The position numbers and the translations under genes were made by a program. Source: Paraburkholderia sp. SOS3 (lineage in GTDB: Bacteria > Pseudomonadota > Gammaproteobacteria > Burkholderiales > Burkholderiaceae). From it: a DNA stretch of 64,000 bases. Below are positions 56,122-64,000 of this stretch, piece by piece (the first letter of the stretch is position 1; every line of letters starts with the position of its first letter). The notes under the pieces are model-generated. The model was not told where the DNA came from. It did not search any database and saw only the letters and a program-made list of their open reading frames with translations. Location: positions 496,001-560,000 of the forward strand of contig NZ_CP018812.1 of assembly GCF_001922345.1 (NCBI RefSeq), given 5' to 3'.

Positions 56122-56149
56122 TTGAAACAAAAATACATCAAGGTAGAAT
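56122..56149 (+). promoter_or_regulatory. Promoter of parAB
   Basis: TTGAAA at 56122-56127 and TAGAAT at 56144-56149 are separated by 16 bases, close to a sigma-70 promoter. A short inverted repeat TGTCG/CGACA (56097-56114) directly upstream could be an operator for autoregulation. Confidence 0.7.
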
Positions 56150-56179
56150 TCAGCAGCGTCCAATACGGGGAGGTGAAGC

Positions 56180-56842
56180 TTGGCAGCTGAAATCATCGCA
56201 GTCACACAACAAAAGGGCGGTGTCGGAAAGAGCACGATCGCGATGCATCTCGGCGCCGCTTTCCATGAAAAGGGAAAGCGGGTTCTCGTCGTCGACGCGG
56301 ATGGGCAAAACACTTTGGTTCACTGGGCAAGCGCGTCGTCGGATGGAGAAGCCGGCATTCCGTTTCCTGTCGTCAATCTCTCGGAAGCCGGTGGCCAGAT
56401 CCATCGCGAGATCAAGAAGTTCGTCGGTGACTACGATGTCATCGTCGTCGACTGTCCGCCGTCGATCACCGAGAAAGTCTCCGGCGTTGTATTGCTGGCC
56501 GCGACGGTCGCCGTCATTCCCACATCGTCTTCGCCGGCCGACTATTGGTCGAGCGTTGGGCTCGTCAAACTGATCCAGCAAGCGCAGGTCATGAACGAAG
56601 ACCTGCGAGCGGTCTTCCTGCTAAACAAGACTGAAGAGAAACGCATGCTGACGCGCGAACTCAAGCGCGCGTTGGAAGAGCTGGGTTTTCCGCTACTCAA
56701 AACCCAGATTCCTACCCGTGAGGCGTACAAGCAGGCCATGGCCCTCGGCCAGACGGTGCTGCAGATGAACGATCGTGGCGCCAGACTCGCGAGCGTGGAG
56801 ATCCGCGCCGTCGCCGAAGAGATTGGTGCCCTGCTTCCCTGA
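56180..56842 (+). CDS. parA: ParA-family partition ATPase
   Basis: A TTG start seven bases after GGAGG gives 220 residues. The deviant Walker A motif is KGGVGKST (12-19), and DYDVIVVDCPPS and VVDADGQ supply the other nucleotide-binding blocks. It has no N-terminal helix-turn-helix, so it is the short type. It drives segregation of this replicon together with ParB and the parS sites. A parS-like copy lies between parA and parB. Confidence 0.96.
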   Translation: MAAEIIAVTQQKGGVGKSTIAMHLGAAFHEKGKRVLVVDADGQNTLVHWASASSDGEAGIPFPVVNLSEAGGQIHREIKKFVGDYDVIVVDCPPSITEKVSGVVLLAATVAVIPTSSSPADYWSSVGLVKLIQQAQVMNEDLRAVFLLNKTEEKRMLTRELKRALEELGFPLLKTQIPTREAYKQAMALGQTVLQMNDRGARLASVEIRAVAEEIGALLP

Positions 56843-56858
56843 ATTTATGCGCATAAAG
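56843..56858. promoter_or_regulatory. parS-like centromere site 3
   Basis: The core TTTATGCGCATAAA (56844-56857) follows the parA stop and precedes parB. Outer bases are A and G, so the flank is not palindromic. Confidence 0.88.
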
Positions 56859-56866
56859 GTCCCTGA

Positions 56867-57931
56867 ATGAAACCCTCCCAATTCGCCAAAGGCTTTCAAG
56901 CGCGCCCGGATACAACCAGCAGCGAAAAGCGCACGGCACTCGATCGTCTCAACGCGATCGACGGCCTCGTGCAGAGTCCCACCCGCAAAACGGATGACGT
57001 CGTCGGCCGTTCGAGTCAATCGATATCTCAGCCTGCATCGAATGAAGTCGAATCAACGGAATCGATCCACGAATCGCCGCAGTACCGAGCGTGGCGCGCC
57101 GAACATGGCTATCGTCCGGGACAAGTCATCGAACTGACGCTTAAAGTGATCAAGGCGAGCCCGTTCAACCCGCGGCACTTCTACCTGAAATCGTCGATCG
57201 CAGAGCTTGCCGTCAATCTCGCAAAGCAAGGCCAGCAGCAGGCCATCCACGTCATTCCAGACTACGACAATCCCGGCACTTACTTCGTTAGCGACGGCGG
57301 TCGCCGTGTGCGCGCGCTAAAGGAAGCCAATAAGGAAACCGTGAAAGCGATCGTCATCGATCTGCCGATCGGTATCCAGAGCTACAAACTCGGTTACGAC
57401 CTCAACGTTCAGCGCGATTCACAGACTGTGTTCGACAACGCAGTCGTCTGGAAGCGATTTCTCGACGACAAGCACTTCCAAAGTCAGAAGGAATTGGCCG
57501 AGCATCTGGGACTCGATGAATCGACGGTCGCTGTCGCCTTGTCGATCGCAAAGTTGCCCGAAGTCGTGATGCAGGAAATGGTCGCAAGACCGGATCGGTT
57601 TGGCTCGAATATGGGTTATCAGGTGGGCCGTTATCACTCGGCGCGCGGCACGGACGCCACGCTGCGCCTCATCAACAAGATCCTGGCCGACGACCTCAGC
57701 ACTCGCCAAGTCGCCGATATCGTGAAGGGCAGGGCGAGCGCGCAGGAAAGCGCCAAGCCTGCAGGACGTCAGCGCTACGCGCAGCGGCTCGAGATCAAGT
57801 TCGATGGTGTGTCGGTTGGCGATCTGAAGTCTTATGGGGACGATCGCATTGAGCTGCGTCTGCGAGGGCTGTCGCGCGAAAAACGTGACGACATCCTTCA
57901 ACAGATCGAGCGAATGTTGCAGAAAAAATAA
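56867..57931 (+). CDS. parB: ParB-family partition protein
   Basis: The 354-residue protein has a disordered N-terminus (about 1-80), the ParB CTPase fold (ELTLKVIKASPFNPRHFYL, then SDGGRRVRALKEAN) and the helix-turn-helix QKELAEHLGLDESTVAVALS. A C-terminal dimerisation part follows. It should bind the three parS palindromes around parA. It is in the same unit as parA, 24 bases after its stop, and converges on the initiator gene. Confidence 0.95.
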   Translation: MKPSQFAKGFQARPDTTSSEKRTALDRLNAIDGLVQSPTRKTDDVVGRSSQSISQPASNEVESTESIHESPQYRAWRAEHGYRPGQVIELTLKVIKASPFNPRHFYLKSSIAELAVNLAKQGQQQAIHVIPDYDNPGTYFVSDGGRRVRALKEANKETVKAIVIDLPIGIQSYKLGYDLNVQRDSQTVFDNAVVWKRFLDDKHFQSQKELAEHLGLDESTVAVALSIAKLPEVVMQEMVARPDRFGSNMGYQVGRYHSARGTDATLRLINKILADDLSTRQVADIVKGRASAQESAKPAGRQRYAQRLEIKFDGVSVGDLKSYGDDRIELRLRGLSREKRDDILQQIERMLQKK

Positions 57932-58119
57932 AACGTCGAAGACATCGTGGCGCGCCGAGGTGAGGCTTCGTGCGGATCATGTGCGATGCGACAAAGCGCA
58001 GCCATATCGCGCGGGAGCAGAACGCACGCGCCGCTCCTCACGCCACCGGTCGCGCGCGTGTTACCCACGCAACGCACACTAACCGCGTGCAATCGATCGG
58101 GCCAGTCGGATAAGCAGCC

Positions 58120-59469
58120 TCAAGCGGCGCGCGATTGGCTCAACGTGAAGGCGAGCAGATCGCCATCGGTCGGCTCGCCCCAGGTTTTCCGTGCGAGCCA
58201 ATCGAAAAACGCAGTCTCGGCGAGCTTCGAATCGAGGCCACGGCGGCGCCAGTCGTCGCGCATATGGGTGCCAAGCTCGGGCAGTTCGTCTTCTTCGAAC
58301 GACTGGCGCGCCACCTGCTGCTCGGCGTCGCCCTGTTCCTCATAGAGCGCCTGCGCTTCCTTGCGCCGATACGCTGCATATTCGCTCAGCAGCCGGGCCT
58401 TCAGATCGTCCGCGGGAACCGCGCCGGACGCCTTGCCGCCACTGGCCGGCGGCAACGCTTCGACCGGCGGCGCATAGCCCTTCTTCAGCGCGTCCTTGAA
58501 GAGCGCCGGCGCGCTGCGCACCGGCGGCAGCGTCGTGCTGCGCATCCGCTGCTCGGTCATCTGCAGCGCCGCGCGAATCCGGTTTTCTTCGCTGTCGGCG
58601 TAGAGCGTTTGCGCTTCCTTGAGCGGGATGCCGATCTTCACCATCCGGTCGACGAGCGTGCTGTCGAACACGTTCGGATGCTCGTCGAGCGCCAGCATCG
58701 GCTGCTTGCGCTCCGTCACGCGGAACTGGATCTCGGCAACGCGCCGGCCTTCGCGATGCTCGATCAACTCGACGAAGATGTTGGTAACGGCGTTGACCTC
58801 GGCGATGGCCGGCCGCAGGTAGTCGCGCTTGAAGTACTTGTATTCGCGCTTCGCCTCGTCACCGGCCTCGGTGTCCGGCGTGCCCGACAGAATGGGCCGC
58901 CACCATTCCCACGACTCGCGCATCGTCAGATGGCTCGGATTGGTCAGATAGCGTACGCAGATCTCGTACAGCGCGAGGCCCGCGCTGCTGCGCAGCTGGC
59001 TCTGGAACTGCAGGCTCAGACGCGCGTACTGTACCGGGTCGAGCAGCTTCTTCTTGATCTTCGGTGCAAACGAGAATTCCACCCACACGCGCCGCGTGGC
59101 CGGATCTTCGAGAATTTCGGCATCGGCAATCAGCGTCGAGATGCCCCATTTGCGGCCGGGCTTCTGGCTCGACGTGCCGGTGCTCCATTCGACCTGGACC
59201 GACACCATCCGGCGCAAGTGTTCCTTGACGAGCGCGGTGTCGTTGGAATCGAATGCGGAGTTGGCAACGATATCGGACAGGAGCGCGCGATAAGTGTCGC
59301 CGGATTCGTCCGCCTGCTGCGCGACGGCCAGCAGCACGTTGAACAGCTTGCGGGTCAGGAGGGTGATCTTGCCGCTTTTCGGCTGAATCGCGATGGCCTC
59401 GACTGCCTTGCGCAGTTCGGCGGAACTGGGGCTCACCACATCGGTTTTCTTCGCGCGCTTCGTGGCCAT
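58120..59469 (-). CDS. Rep_3/RepB-type replication initiator
   Basis: The 449-residue protein has the two winged-helix modules of Rep_3 initiators: KSGKITLLTRKLFNVLLAVA, then QLRSSAGLALYEICVRYL and WEWWRPILSG. The C-terminal part after about 330 is long and charged and is not typical of small plasmid RepB. It should bind the iterons next to its gene and open the origin. It is the first gene leftward of the iteron array and converges with parB. Confidence 0.9.
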   Translation of the reverse strand: MATKRAKKTDVVSPSSAELRKAVEAIAIQPKSGKITLLTRKLFNVLLAVAQQADESGDTYRALLSDIVANSAFDSNDTALVKEHLRRMVSVQVEWSTGTSSQKPGRKWGISTLIADAEILEDPATRRVWVEFSFAPKIKKKLLDPVQYARLSLQFQSQLRSSAGLALYEICVRYLTNPSHLTMRESWEWWRPILSGTPDTEAGDEAKREYKYFKRDYLRPAIAEVNAVTNIFVELIEHREGRRVAEIQFRVTERKQPMLALDEHPNVFDSTLVDRMVKIGIPLKEAQTLYADSEENRIRAALQMTEQRMRSTTLPPVRSAPALFKDALKKGYAPPVEALPPASGGKASGAVPADDLKARLLSEYAAYRRKEAQALYEEQGDAEQQVARQSFEEDELPELGTHMRDDWRRRGLDSKLAETAFFDWLARKTWGEPTDGDLLAFTLSQSRAA

Positions 59470-59573
59470 GCGTCGGGTCGGAAAGGATTTTGCGCAAGGA
59501 TACCGACTGGGGTGATGCGCGTCTATAGGGTGTGCCTCACCATTTCCTGGTGAAGCCGGTTTACGAGCCGCGA

Positions 59574-60916
59574 CTCACCTCGCCGCATTCCCGAAAACAC
59601 TCACCTTCCGAAATTCCGGGGCATTCCGGCATTCGTTGCTTGTCGCGGCATCTGTAAAAGTCGCTCGCGACGAGGCTGTCGCTTGCGGCGTCCTTCATCT
59701 CCCGTATCGGCTCACCGCAACGAGCGTCGTAATTATGCGACGCAAAATCTCGATGCAAAGACACAGGCTTGCGAATGTCGGCGGCCTTCGGCTAGCTTCG
59801 CATGTGCCGGAGCGTCAGACAGTCGCCCATCAGGGCCATCTGCTGCTCACGGATGGGAATCCCGCGCACCAGTTCACTGCCCGCATCGCGGCACCCCGGA
59901 AGCCCACGCAGCACCACCACTCCCGAAAACTCTCACCTGAAGCACCTTGAGAGCCGCAGAAATCGGACCTTCACGATTTATAGGCAGCGCCGGCAGTGTT
60001 CCGGGGTCCCGAAAAACCTCACCTCAACGCGCTTCGGACGCAGCTTCCGCGATGTCTGCCGAGCTGCAGCGTGATCTCCCGCAAACCCTCACCTATCGCT
60101 GCTCTCCGGAAAATCCCCAATCGATTCTGGTACTTACGATGTACATATAAAGCGGACCATGACTGGCAAACCTCTCCCGAAATTCCTCACCTTTAGCGCG
60201 CGCACCCGTGGCCCAGCCAATCGGCCGCATCTTCGGACGCCACCCGAAAACGCTCACCTCTCGATCGCGGAATGGGGCAAACGCGCTCGTCGCGATCGCC
60301 TTCTGCTGTACCTTTGCGGTGAACAACCGCTAATCGGATCCCGCATTTACTCACCTTAAGCGCATTTAGCGACTCCGAGGCATCCCGCAAAACCTCACCT
60401 TTGACCGACGCATGACATTTCCGGCCCGTCGACCGATGACGGTTCGCGCTCCCGGATTCCCTCACCTTTGACAGACTCTTCATCTCCCATTGCCCGTTGC
60501 AGACGAAAACCCTGCCCGAATCTCCCGAAAATGCTCACCTTTGGAGGCCACAGATGCCGAAGACCGCCCGGGAAAGCGCTCGACGCCCCGAAAAACCTCA
60601 CCTGACAAGGCTCTGCGCTCCCGTTCGCTCTCACCGATCGCATTGATAGCGGCAAAAAAACACCAAAAAGCGACGCCGGAAGCCCTCCCGCAGCGACTCA
60701 CCCTCGCGTGATCGCAAGCAAGGGGCCACCATTCCGGCAGAACAGGGCCTGCACGCGCTTATTCCCCGAAAACGCTCACCTTTGAAGGATGCCGTTTTTC
60801 CGGGCGTCTCCCGAACCCGCTCACGAACTGTCCTGCACTTGCTCACCAGGCGCCCCGAATCCCATCACTGCACAATCCCGTGCCGGCTCACCACGAATCC
60901 CGTAAAACTTCACCTG
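59574..60916. other. Replication origin: array of about 18 iterons
   Basis: The direct repeat CCCG-N6-CTCACCT recurs in one orientation at 59590, 59701, 59922, 60008, 60078, 60176, 60243, 60340, 60384, 60451, 60524, 60587, 60620, 60687, 60765, 60810, 60877 and 60899; the last few are less perfect, and a lone CTCACCT lies at 59574. Start-to-start spacing is often 22, 33, 44 or 67 bases. The array covers almost all the DNA upstream of the initiator gene and carries no credible gene. Confidence 0.92.
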
Positions 60917-60950
60917 ACTAGCCGCAGATCCTTACCTGATAAGGGTTTGC

Positions 60951-61160
60951 CGTGGCGTTAACGTTTTTAACCAAGGTTCAAGGGTGTTTACTTTTATGTC
61001 TCTCAAGCGAATAACCGCGAGTCGCGGAGAGAAACTGCAAGGTCAACACCCTGCACGTCTCATTTCGCGTCGTGAAACATAGGGTCGAAATGCCAGAAAC
61101 AAAGAAAATCTTTTAGCTACAGATACTTATGGGCTATTCTTCGCTTTGTTTCACGGATGA
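60951..61160. other. AT-richer stretch next to the iterons, possible unwinding element
   Basis: The DNA here (GTTAACGTTTTTAACC at about 60957, then ACTTTTATGTC and AGAAAATCTTTTAGC) is clearly richer in A and T than its surroundings. That fits an origin unwinding region. No DnaA box is seen inside it. Confidence 0.55.
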
Positions 61161-61247
61161 CCGTGCAGAATCGTCGGTAAACGCGCTCGCATTGTGGTAT
61201 GCAAGCCTTCCACCAGATTAACGATCTTAGTACGGATAGAAACGTAG

Positions 61248-61267
61248 CAAACATTACGTAATTTGTT
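61248..61267. promoter_or_regulatory. Palindrome in the kfrA-like promoter, candidate operator
   Basis: ATTACGTAAT (61253-61262) is a perfect 10-bp palindrome within a larger imperfect one. It overlaps a likely -10 element (TATGAT at about 61266) before the kfrA-like gene, so autoregulation is plausible. Confidence 0.5.
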
Positions 61268-61302
61268 ATGATTCATCGAATCTAATCTGCGACGAGGCAT
61301 AC

Positions 61303-62508
61303 ATGAACCTCGATGACGAACGCGAGGCGATCCAGCGGGAGCTGGAGTCGATGCGGCAGACCGGTGCTCGGCGCCAGGAGCTTTCCTTGCATGCATGCAA
61401 ACGGCTCTTTTTCGATCTTGGCATCCGACCTTCGATGGCTGCTGTCCGGGAATTGACCCAAACCGGCAGCGCCAGCGACATCCCGAAGGACATCGACGGC
61501 TTCTGGGAACGTATTCGCCAGGCGTCGCGCGTACGCATCGGAGCTGGCGCGATTCCGAAGACGCTCGAAGAGCGCGCCGGCGAGCTGCTCGGCACACTGT
61601 ACCAGGAAGCACTCGTCGAAGCGCGCGCATCGCTCGACGAAGAGCGCGCGGAAATGCAGGCATCGATTGCGGCCGCGCATCAGGAAATGCACGACGGCAA
61701 GATCCGGCACGAAGCAGCCGAGCAGGCGATTGCGCGCAGCGAGGCTCGCGCGGATGCCGCATGGGAGCGCGTGCGCGCGCTCGAGGCGCAACTGGCTGCC
61801 GCGTCGACGCACGGCAGCGCGCATCAGGAAAGCCTGCAGGCGTCGGTACGCCGGCTCGATGCGGAAAACGAGACACTGCAAAAACGCCTCGAAGCCGAGC
61901 AGTCGACGAGTGCGGCATTGCGCGAACGAATCGACGCACTTCACCAGGAAATGCGCGAAAGCACCGAGCATTACGCGCAGCAGATCAAGGACGCCGTATC
62001 TGAAGCGGAGCGCCGCGTGAAGCCGATGCTCGTCGAACTGGATTCGCTGCGCAGTATGGCGGCGACTTATCAATCCGGCGTGCGCGAGGCGAGCCGCAAG
62101 GAATTCGATTTCATCCAGCAACTTGCGGCGGCCAAAGCGAGAGGCGACCGACTCGATGCGCAATTGCGCGAACAGTCCGACGAACTCGATGTGATGACGC
62201 GACAGGTCGCGGCGCTGCGTGCGCAACAAGGCATCGATCCTTCGATCGCGCGTCTGATGTTTGCGCTTGCGAGCGCAGGCCGTTTGAGTGCCGATGAACT
62301 TGCGTCGATCGGCACGGCGATCGACGGACACGTCGTGTTGCCGGCGCATTGTCCGAAATGCGAAGCAGGTGAGCCGGAGCTGTCGCATGTCGATCACCAC
62401 TACGAATTGTCTTGCCCGGAATGCGAACATTCGTCGGGAACAGGGGCGTCACGGCTTGAAGCGGTCGCGCGCTTTCTTTCCGAGGGAGCCGTTTCGACGT
62501 CTATGTAA
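61303..62508 (+). CDS. KfrA-like coiled-coil DNA-binding protein with C-terminal zinc ribbon
   Basis: The 401-residue protein has a KfrA-type N-terminal DNA-binding domain (ACKRLFFDLGIRPSMAAVREL, about 30-75), then a long coiled coil (about 95-325: for example LRERIDALHQEMRESTEHYA). The C-terminus has two CxxC pairs, HCPKCEAG and SCPECEHSS, separated by about 17 residues, forming a probable zinc ribbon. KfrA proteins are plasmid-encoded filament-forming repressors linked to segregation. It lies between the origin and the recombinase-like gene. Confidence 0.88.
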   Translation: MNLDDEREAIQRELESMRQTGARRQELSLHACKRLFFDLGIRPSMAAVRELTQTGSASDIPKDIDGFWERIRQASRVRIGAGAIPKTLEERAGELLGTLYQEALVEARASLDEERAEMQASIAAAHQEMHDGKIRHEAAEQAIARSEARADAAWERVRALEAQLAAASTHGSAHQESLQASVRRLDAENETLQKRLEAEQSTSAALRERIDALHQEMRESTEHYAQQIKDAVSEAERRVKPMLVELDSLRSMAATYQSGVREASRKEFDFIQQLAAAKARGDRLDAQLREQSDELDVMTRQVAALRAQQGIDPSIARLMFALASAGRLSADELASIGTAIDGHVVLPAHCPKCEAGEPELSHVDHHYELSCPECEHSSGTGASRLEAVARFLSEGAVSTSM

Positions 62509-62535
62509 GCCCAGGTCGTGCAAGGCTTTTCTGCA

Positions 62536-62578
62536 AAGGTGAGCTTTTGCGGGATCGCCCGAGGTGAGTCTTTACGGG
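62536..62578. repeat. Two inverted iteron copies
   Basis: AGGTGAGCTTTTGCGGG (62537-62553) and AGGTGAGTCTTTACGGG (62562-62578) are the reverse complement of the origin iteron. They lie between the kfrA-like and recombinase-like genes, about 1.6 kb from the main array. Confidence 0.85.
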
Positions 62579-62623
62579 ACATTCGCACATCGGTGAGCGC
62601 TCGCGCAAACGCGCATCACCGGT

Positions 62624-63640
62624 TCACGCATCGCTGGTTCCGGGCTCACCTTGATCGAACTGGCCGCCTGTTTGTTCGGATACCCAGGTTTTCCAGGCAC
62701 GATGTAGCCGATGCGCGGAAACCGGCTGCGCGAAACCGAGCCACTGGCCGACGAGTTCCGGGTCGACCCCGCTATCGAAAAGATCGGCAGCAAATGTATT
62801 GCGCAACGTCTGCGGGCTCGCGCGCGCTTCACGCGAAGCCGCAATGCCCGCGGTGCCGATCAGCGCATCGATTGCGCGCAACGCCGTTGCCTTGTGCATC
62901 GGCCGTCCCGACGACGACGCCGGAAATGCGAGCACGCCTGCGAGACCCACGGCCGCACGCACCTCGAGCCATGCGCCAAGCACCGCGACGGCAAACGGCG
63001 CAAGCCGTGTGCGACGCGACAGCAACGGATTGTCGCCGTCGATGGTGAGCCACGCAGTACCGATGTCGATATTGCGCATTGTCAGAGCAATGGCTTCGCT
63101 GGTCTTCAGTCCACCGCCGAGAAAAACCGCGACGAGCGCGCGATCGCGATATGCGCGCCAGCGTTCGGCACCGGACACGCCGGTCACCGGCGATGAAAGA
63201 TGGGCGACGAGCGTTGCGCGCTCGGCCGGAGAAAGAAAACCGGTCGGTTCGTTGTCGCGCGCGTTACGCCAGCCCGCTTCGCCATCTTGCGCGATGAAGC
63301 GTGCCGGATTCGTCGACGCCGCTTCGATGGAGCGCACGTGATCGAGCACGCGTTCGATCAGCCGCAGATACCGCGCACGCTGCGGCTTGCGGATCGACAG
63401 GCCCGCGACGAAATCGGCGATCGAACTGCGGTCGACAGTCGCCAGTGTTTTGCGCCGCGCTTGTAGCCATTCGAGAAACAGGCCCCACTGCGCCCGATAG
63501 ACCTGTGCCGACGAGGCGCGGAATTGCTGGCTTGCAAGCCACGCGTCGAACGCGACCGCGGGGTCGCGCAGCCAGTCTTCCCGTTCGCGATCGAACAGGT
63601 CACCCGATGCGGCCGGCATTGGCGTTCGAGTGCGGTTCAC
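62624..63640 (-). CDS. Tyrosine-recombinase-fold protein with missing catalytic residues
   Basis: The GTG start at 63640 is chosen because longer frames run into the next gene; it gives 338 residues, and a downstream ATG is possible. An N-terminal SAM-like core-binding domain (AFDAWLASQQFRASSAQVYR) and a catalytic-like domain are clear. At the first arginine position it reads GGGLKTSEAIAL (Lys), the HxxR box reads SPQTLRNTFA (Gln for His), LGH reads LGF, and the nucleophile Tyr position reads AHRLHRA (no Tyr). It probably binds DNA without cutting it. Confidence 0.85.
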   Translation of the reverse strand: MNRTRTPMPAASGDLFDREREDWLRDPAVAFDAWLASQQFRASSAQVYRAQWGLFLEWLQARRKTLATVDRSSIADFVAGLSIRKPQRARYLRLIERVLDHVRSIEAASTNPARFIAQDGEAGWRNARDNEPTGFLSPAERATLVAHLSSPVTGVSGAERWRAYRDRALVAVFLGGGLKTSEAIALTMRNIDIGTAWLTIDGDNPLLSRRTRLAPFAVAVLGAWLEVRAAVGLAGVLAFPASSSGRPMHKATALRAIDALIGTAGIAASREARASPQTLRNTFAADLFDSGVDPELVGQWLGFAQPVSAHRLHRAWKTWVSEQTGGQFDQGEPGTSDA

Positions 63641-63644
63641 ATCG

Positions 63645-64000
63645 CTACCCGCCCCACGCTCGCGCCCGGCGTTTGCTTCTGCTTGCGGGCTGCGTGGCTG
63701 CCGCCAGCCGTGCCGCTTCCCGTTGCGCTTCTTCATACGCAGCAACCGCGAATGCGAATACCGCAGGCAATGCATTCGATGCGCCGAAATCGACGGGGTC
63801 GTCCGTTTCCGGATAAGGCAACGCCGTAGGCCGCTGAAACAGGCCCAGCATCAGCGCGTCGTGCCGGCTGGCGAAGCCTAGGTCGGCCAGCGCTTCCGCC
63901 TCGATGGCATGGAGCAGGCGCCACGTGAGCGGAACCTGCTGCGCGATATAGCGCGACGCGATATGCCGGACGATGTGCTCGAGGTCGCGCGCCGCATTCC
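63645..64000 (-). CDS. Hypothetical protein, possibly DUF2471 (partial, right edge)
   Basis: The last 117 residues are visible; the start lies beyond 64000. It contains DLEHIVRHIASRYIAQQ, PLTWRLLHAIEAEALADLGF and YPETDDPVDFG, ending in a basic tail (SRSKRRARAWGG). I tentatively associate it with DUF2471, a small family I recall from Burkholderia, and cannot confirm it. The recombinase-like gene begins five bases downstream, so they are probably cotranscribed. Confidence 0.7.
   Translation of the reverse strand, partial: NAARDLEHIVRHIASRYIAQQVPLTWRLLHAIEAEALADLGFASRHDALMLGLFQRPTALPYPETDDPVDFGASNALPAVFAFAVAAYEEAQREAARLAAATQPASRSKRRARAWGG

Noticed and set aside
58135..59553. 472-codon open frame on the plus strand
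   Set aside because: Antisense to the replication initiator; the initiator strand carries the winged-helix motifs.
59574..60916. CRISPR array
   Set aside because: The repeats are short (17 bp), degenerate inside, with variable spacing and an initiator gene beside them; no cas genes are present. They are iterons.
62624..63640. Integrated mobile element with an active integrase
   Set aside because: No att-like direct repeats, tRNA or other mobile genes are seen, and the catalytic residues are missing.

Overview
The window is high-GC DNA that looks like Burkholderia sensu lato (Burkholderiaceae). The reasons are a hopanoid locus, a DUF3562 gene, and a replication/partition region of the kind carried by Burkholderia second chromosomes. 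That region holds parA and parB, three copies of the palindrome TTTATGCGCATAAA, a Rep_3-type initiator, an array of about 18 copies of CCCG-N6-CTCACCT, a KfrA-like coiled-coil protein and a tyrosine-recombinase-like protein. The window therefore probably comes from a secondary chromosome or chromid and includes its origin (about 55.9-62.6 kb).

Region 1 (1-3.2 kb, minus strand): a partial processive glycosyltransferase overlapped by a cytochrome b561 gene, then a LysR regulator. Region 2 (3.3-10.2 kb, minus): two tandem paralogous genes of 1111 and 1149 residues. I read each as a multidomain toxin or effector with two YopT-like (C58) cysteine-protease modules, a cholera-toxin-A-like ADP-ribosyltransferase module and a long C-terminal region of unknown fold. 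In one paralog all three catalytic residues of the second protease module are substituted. This is the most unusual content of the window. Region 3 (10.3-17.5 kb): thioredoxin, DAHP synthase, a secreted MetX-like hydrolase, DUF3562, a GNAT acetyltransferase and a rubrerythrin/Fe-S protein/DUF3501 operon. Region 4 (17.7-24.4 kb): a secreted DNA/RNA nuclease translationally coupled to a small protein, an unrecognised 931-residue protein that could be a secreted membrane-active protein, an EamA transporter, EgtD and acylphosphatase.

Region 5 (24.6-45.0 kb) is a dispersed hopanoid locus: hpnA, hpnB, ispH, hpnH, hpnM, hpnN, mlaA, hpnG, shc, hpnE and hpnD. HpnD and HpnE make squalene, Shc cyclises it to hopene, HpnH adds the adenosyl side chain, HpnG removes adenine, HpnA and HpnB are associated modifiers, and HpnM, HpnN and MlaA belong to envelope-lipid trafficking families. 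hpnC was not found. cstA with ybdD and a divergent histidine kinase/response regulator pair sit inside the locus.

Region 6 (45.2-55.7 kb): a response regulator/CheC-like/diguanylate cyclase operon, a hybrid histidine kinase, a stress-type protein, an FMN reductase, a DnaA-box cluster, an ECF sigma factor with a very small zinc anti-sigma-like protein, a Tat-type sulfonate-binding protein and an ArsC-family protein. Region 7 (55.7-64 kb) is the partition and origin region. It ends with a recombinase-like protein that appears to lack its catalytic residues and a truncated gene at the right edge. I saw no tRNA, rRNA, CRISPR array or insertion sequence. All identifications rest on reading motifs by eye; no database search was run.
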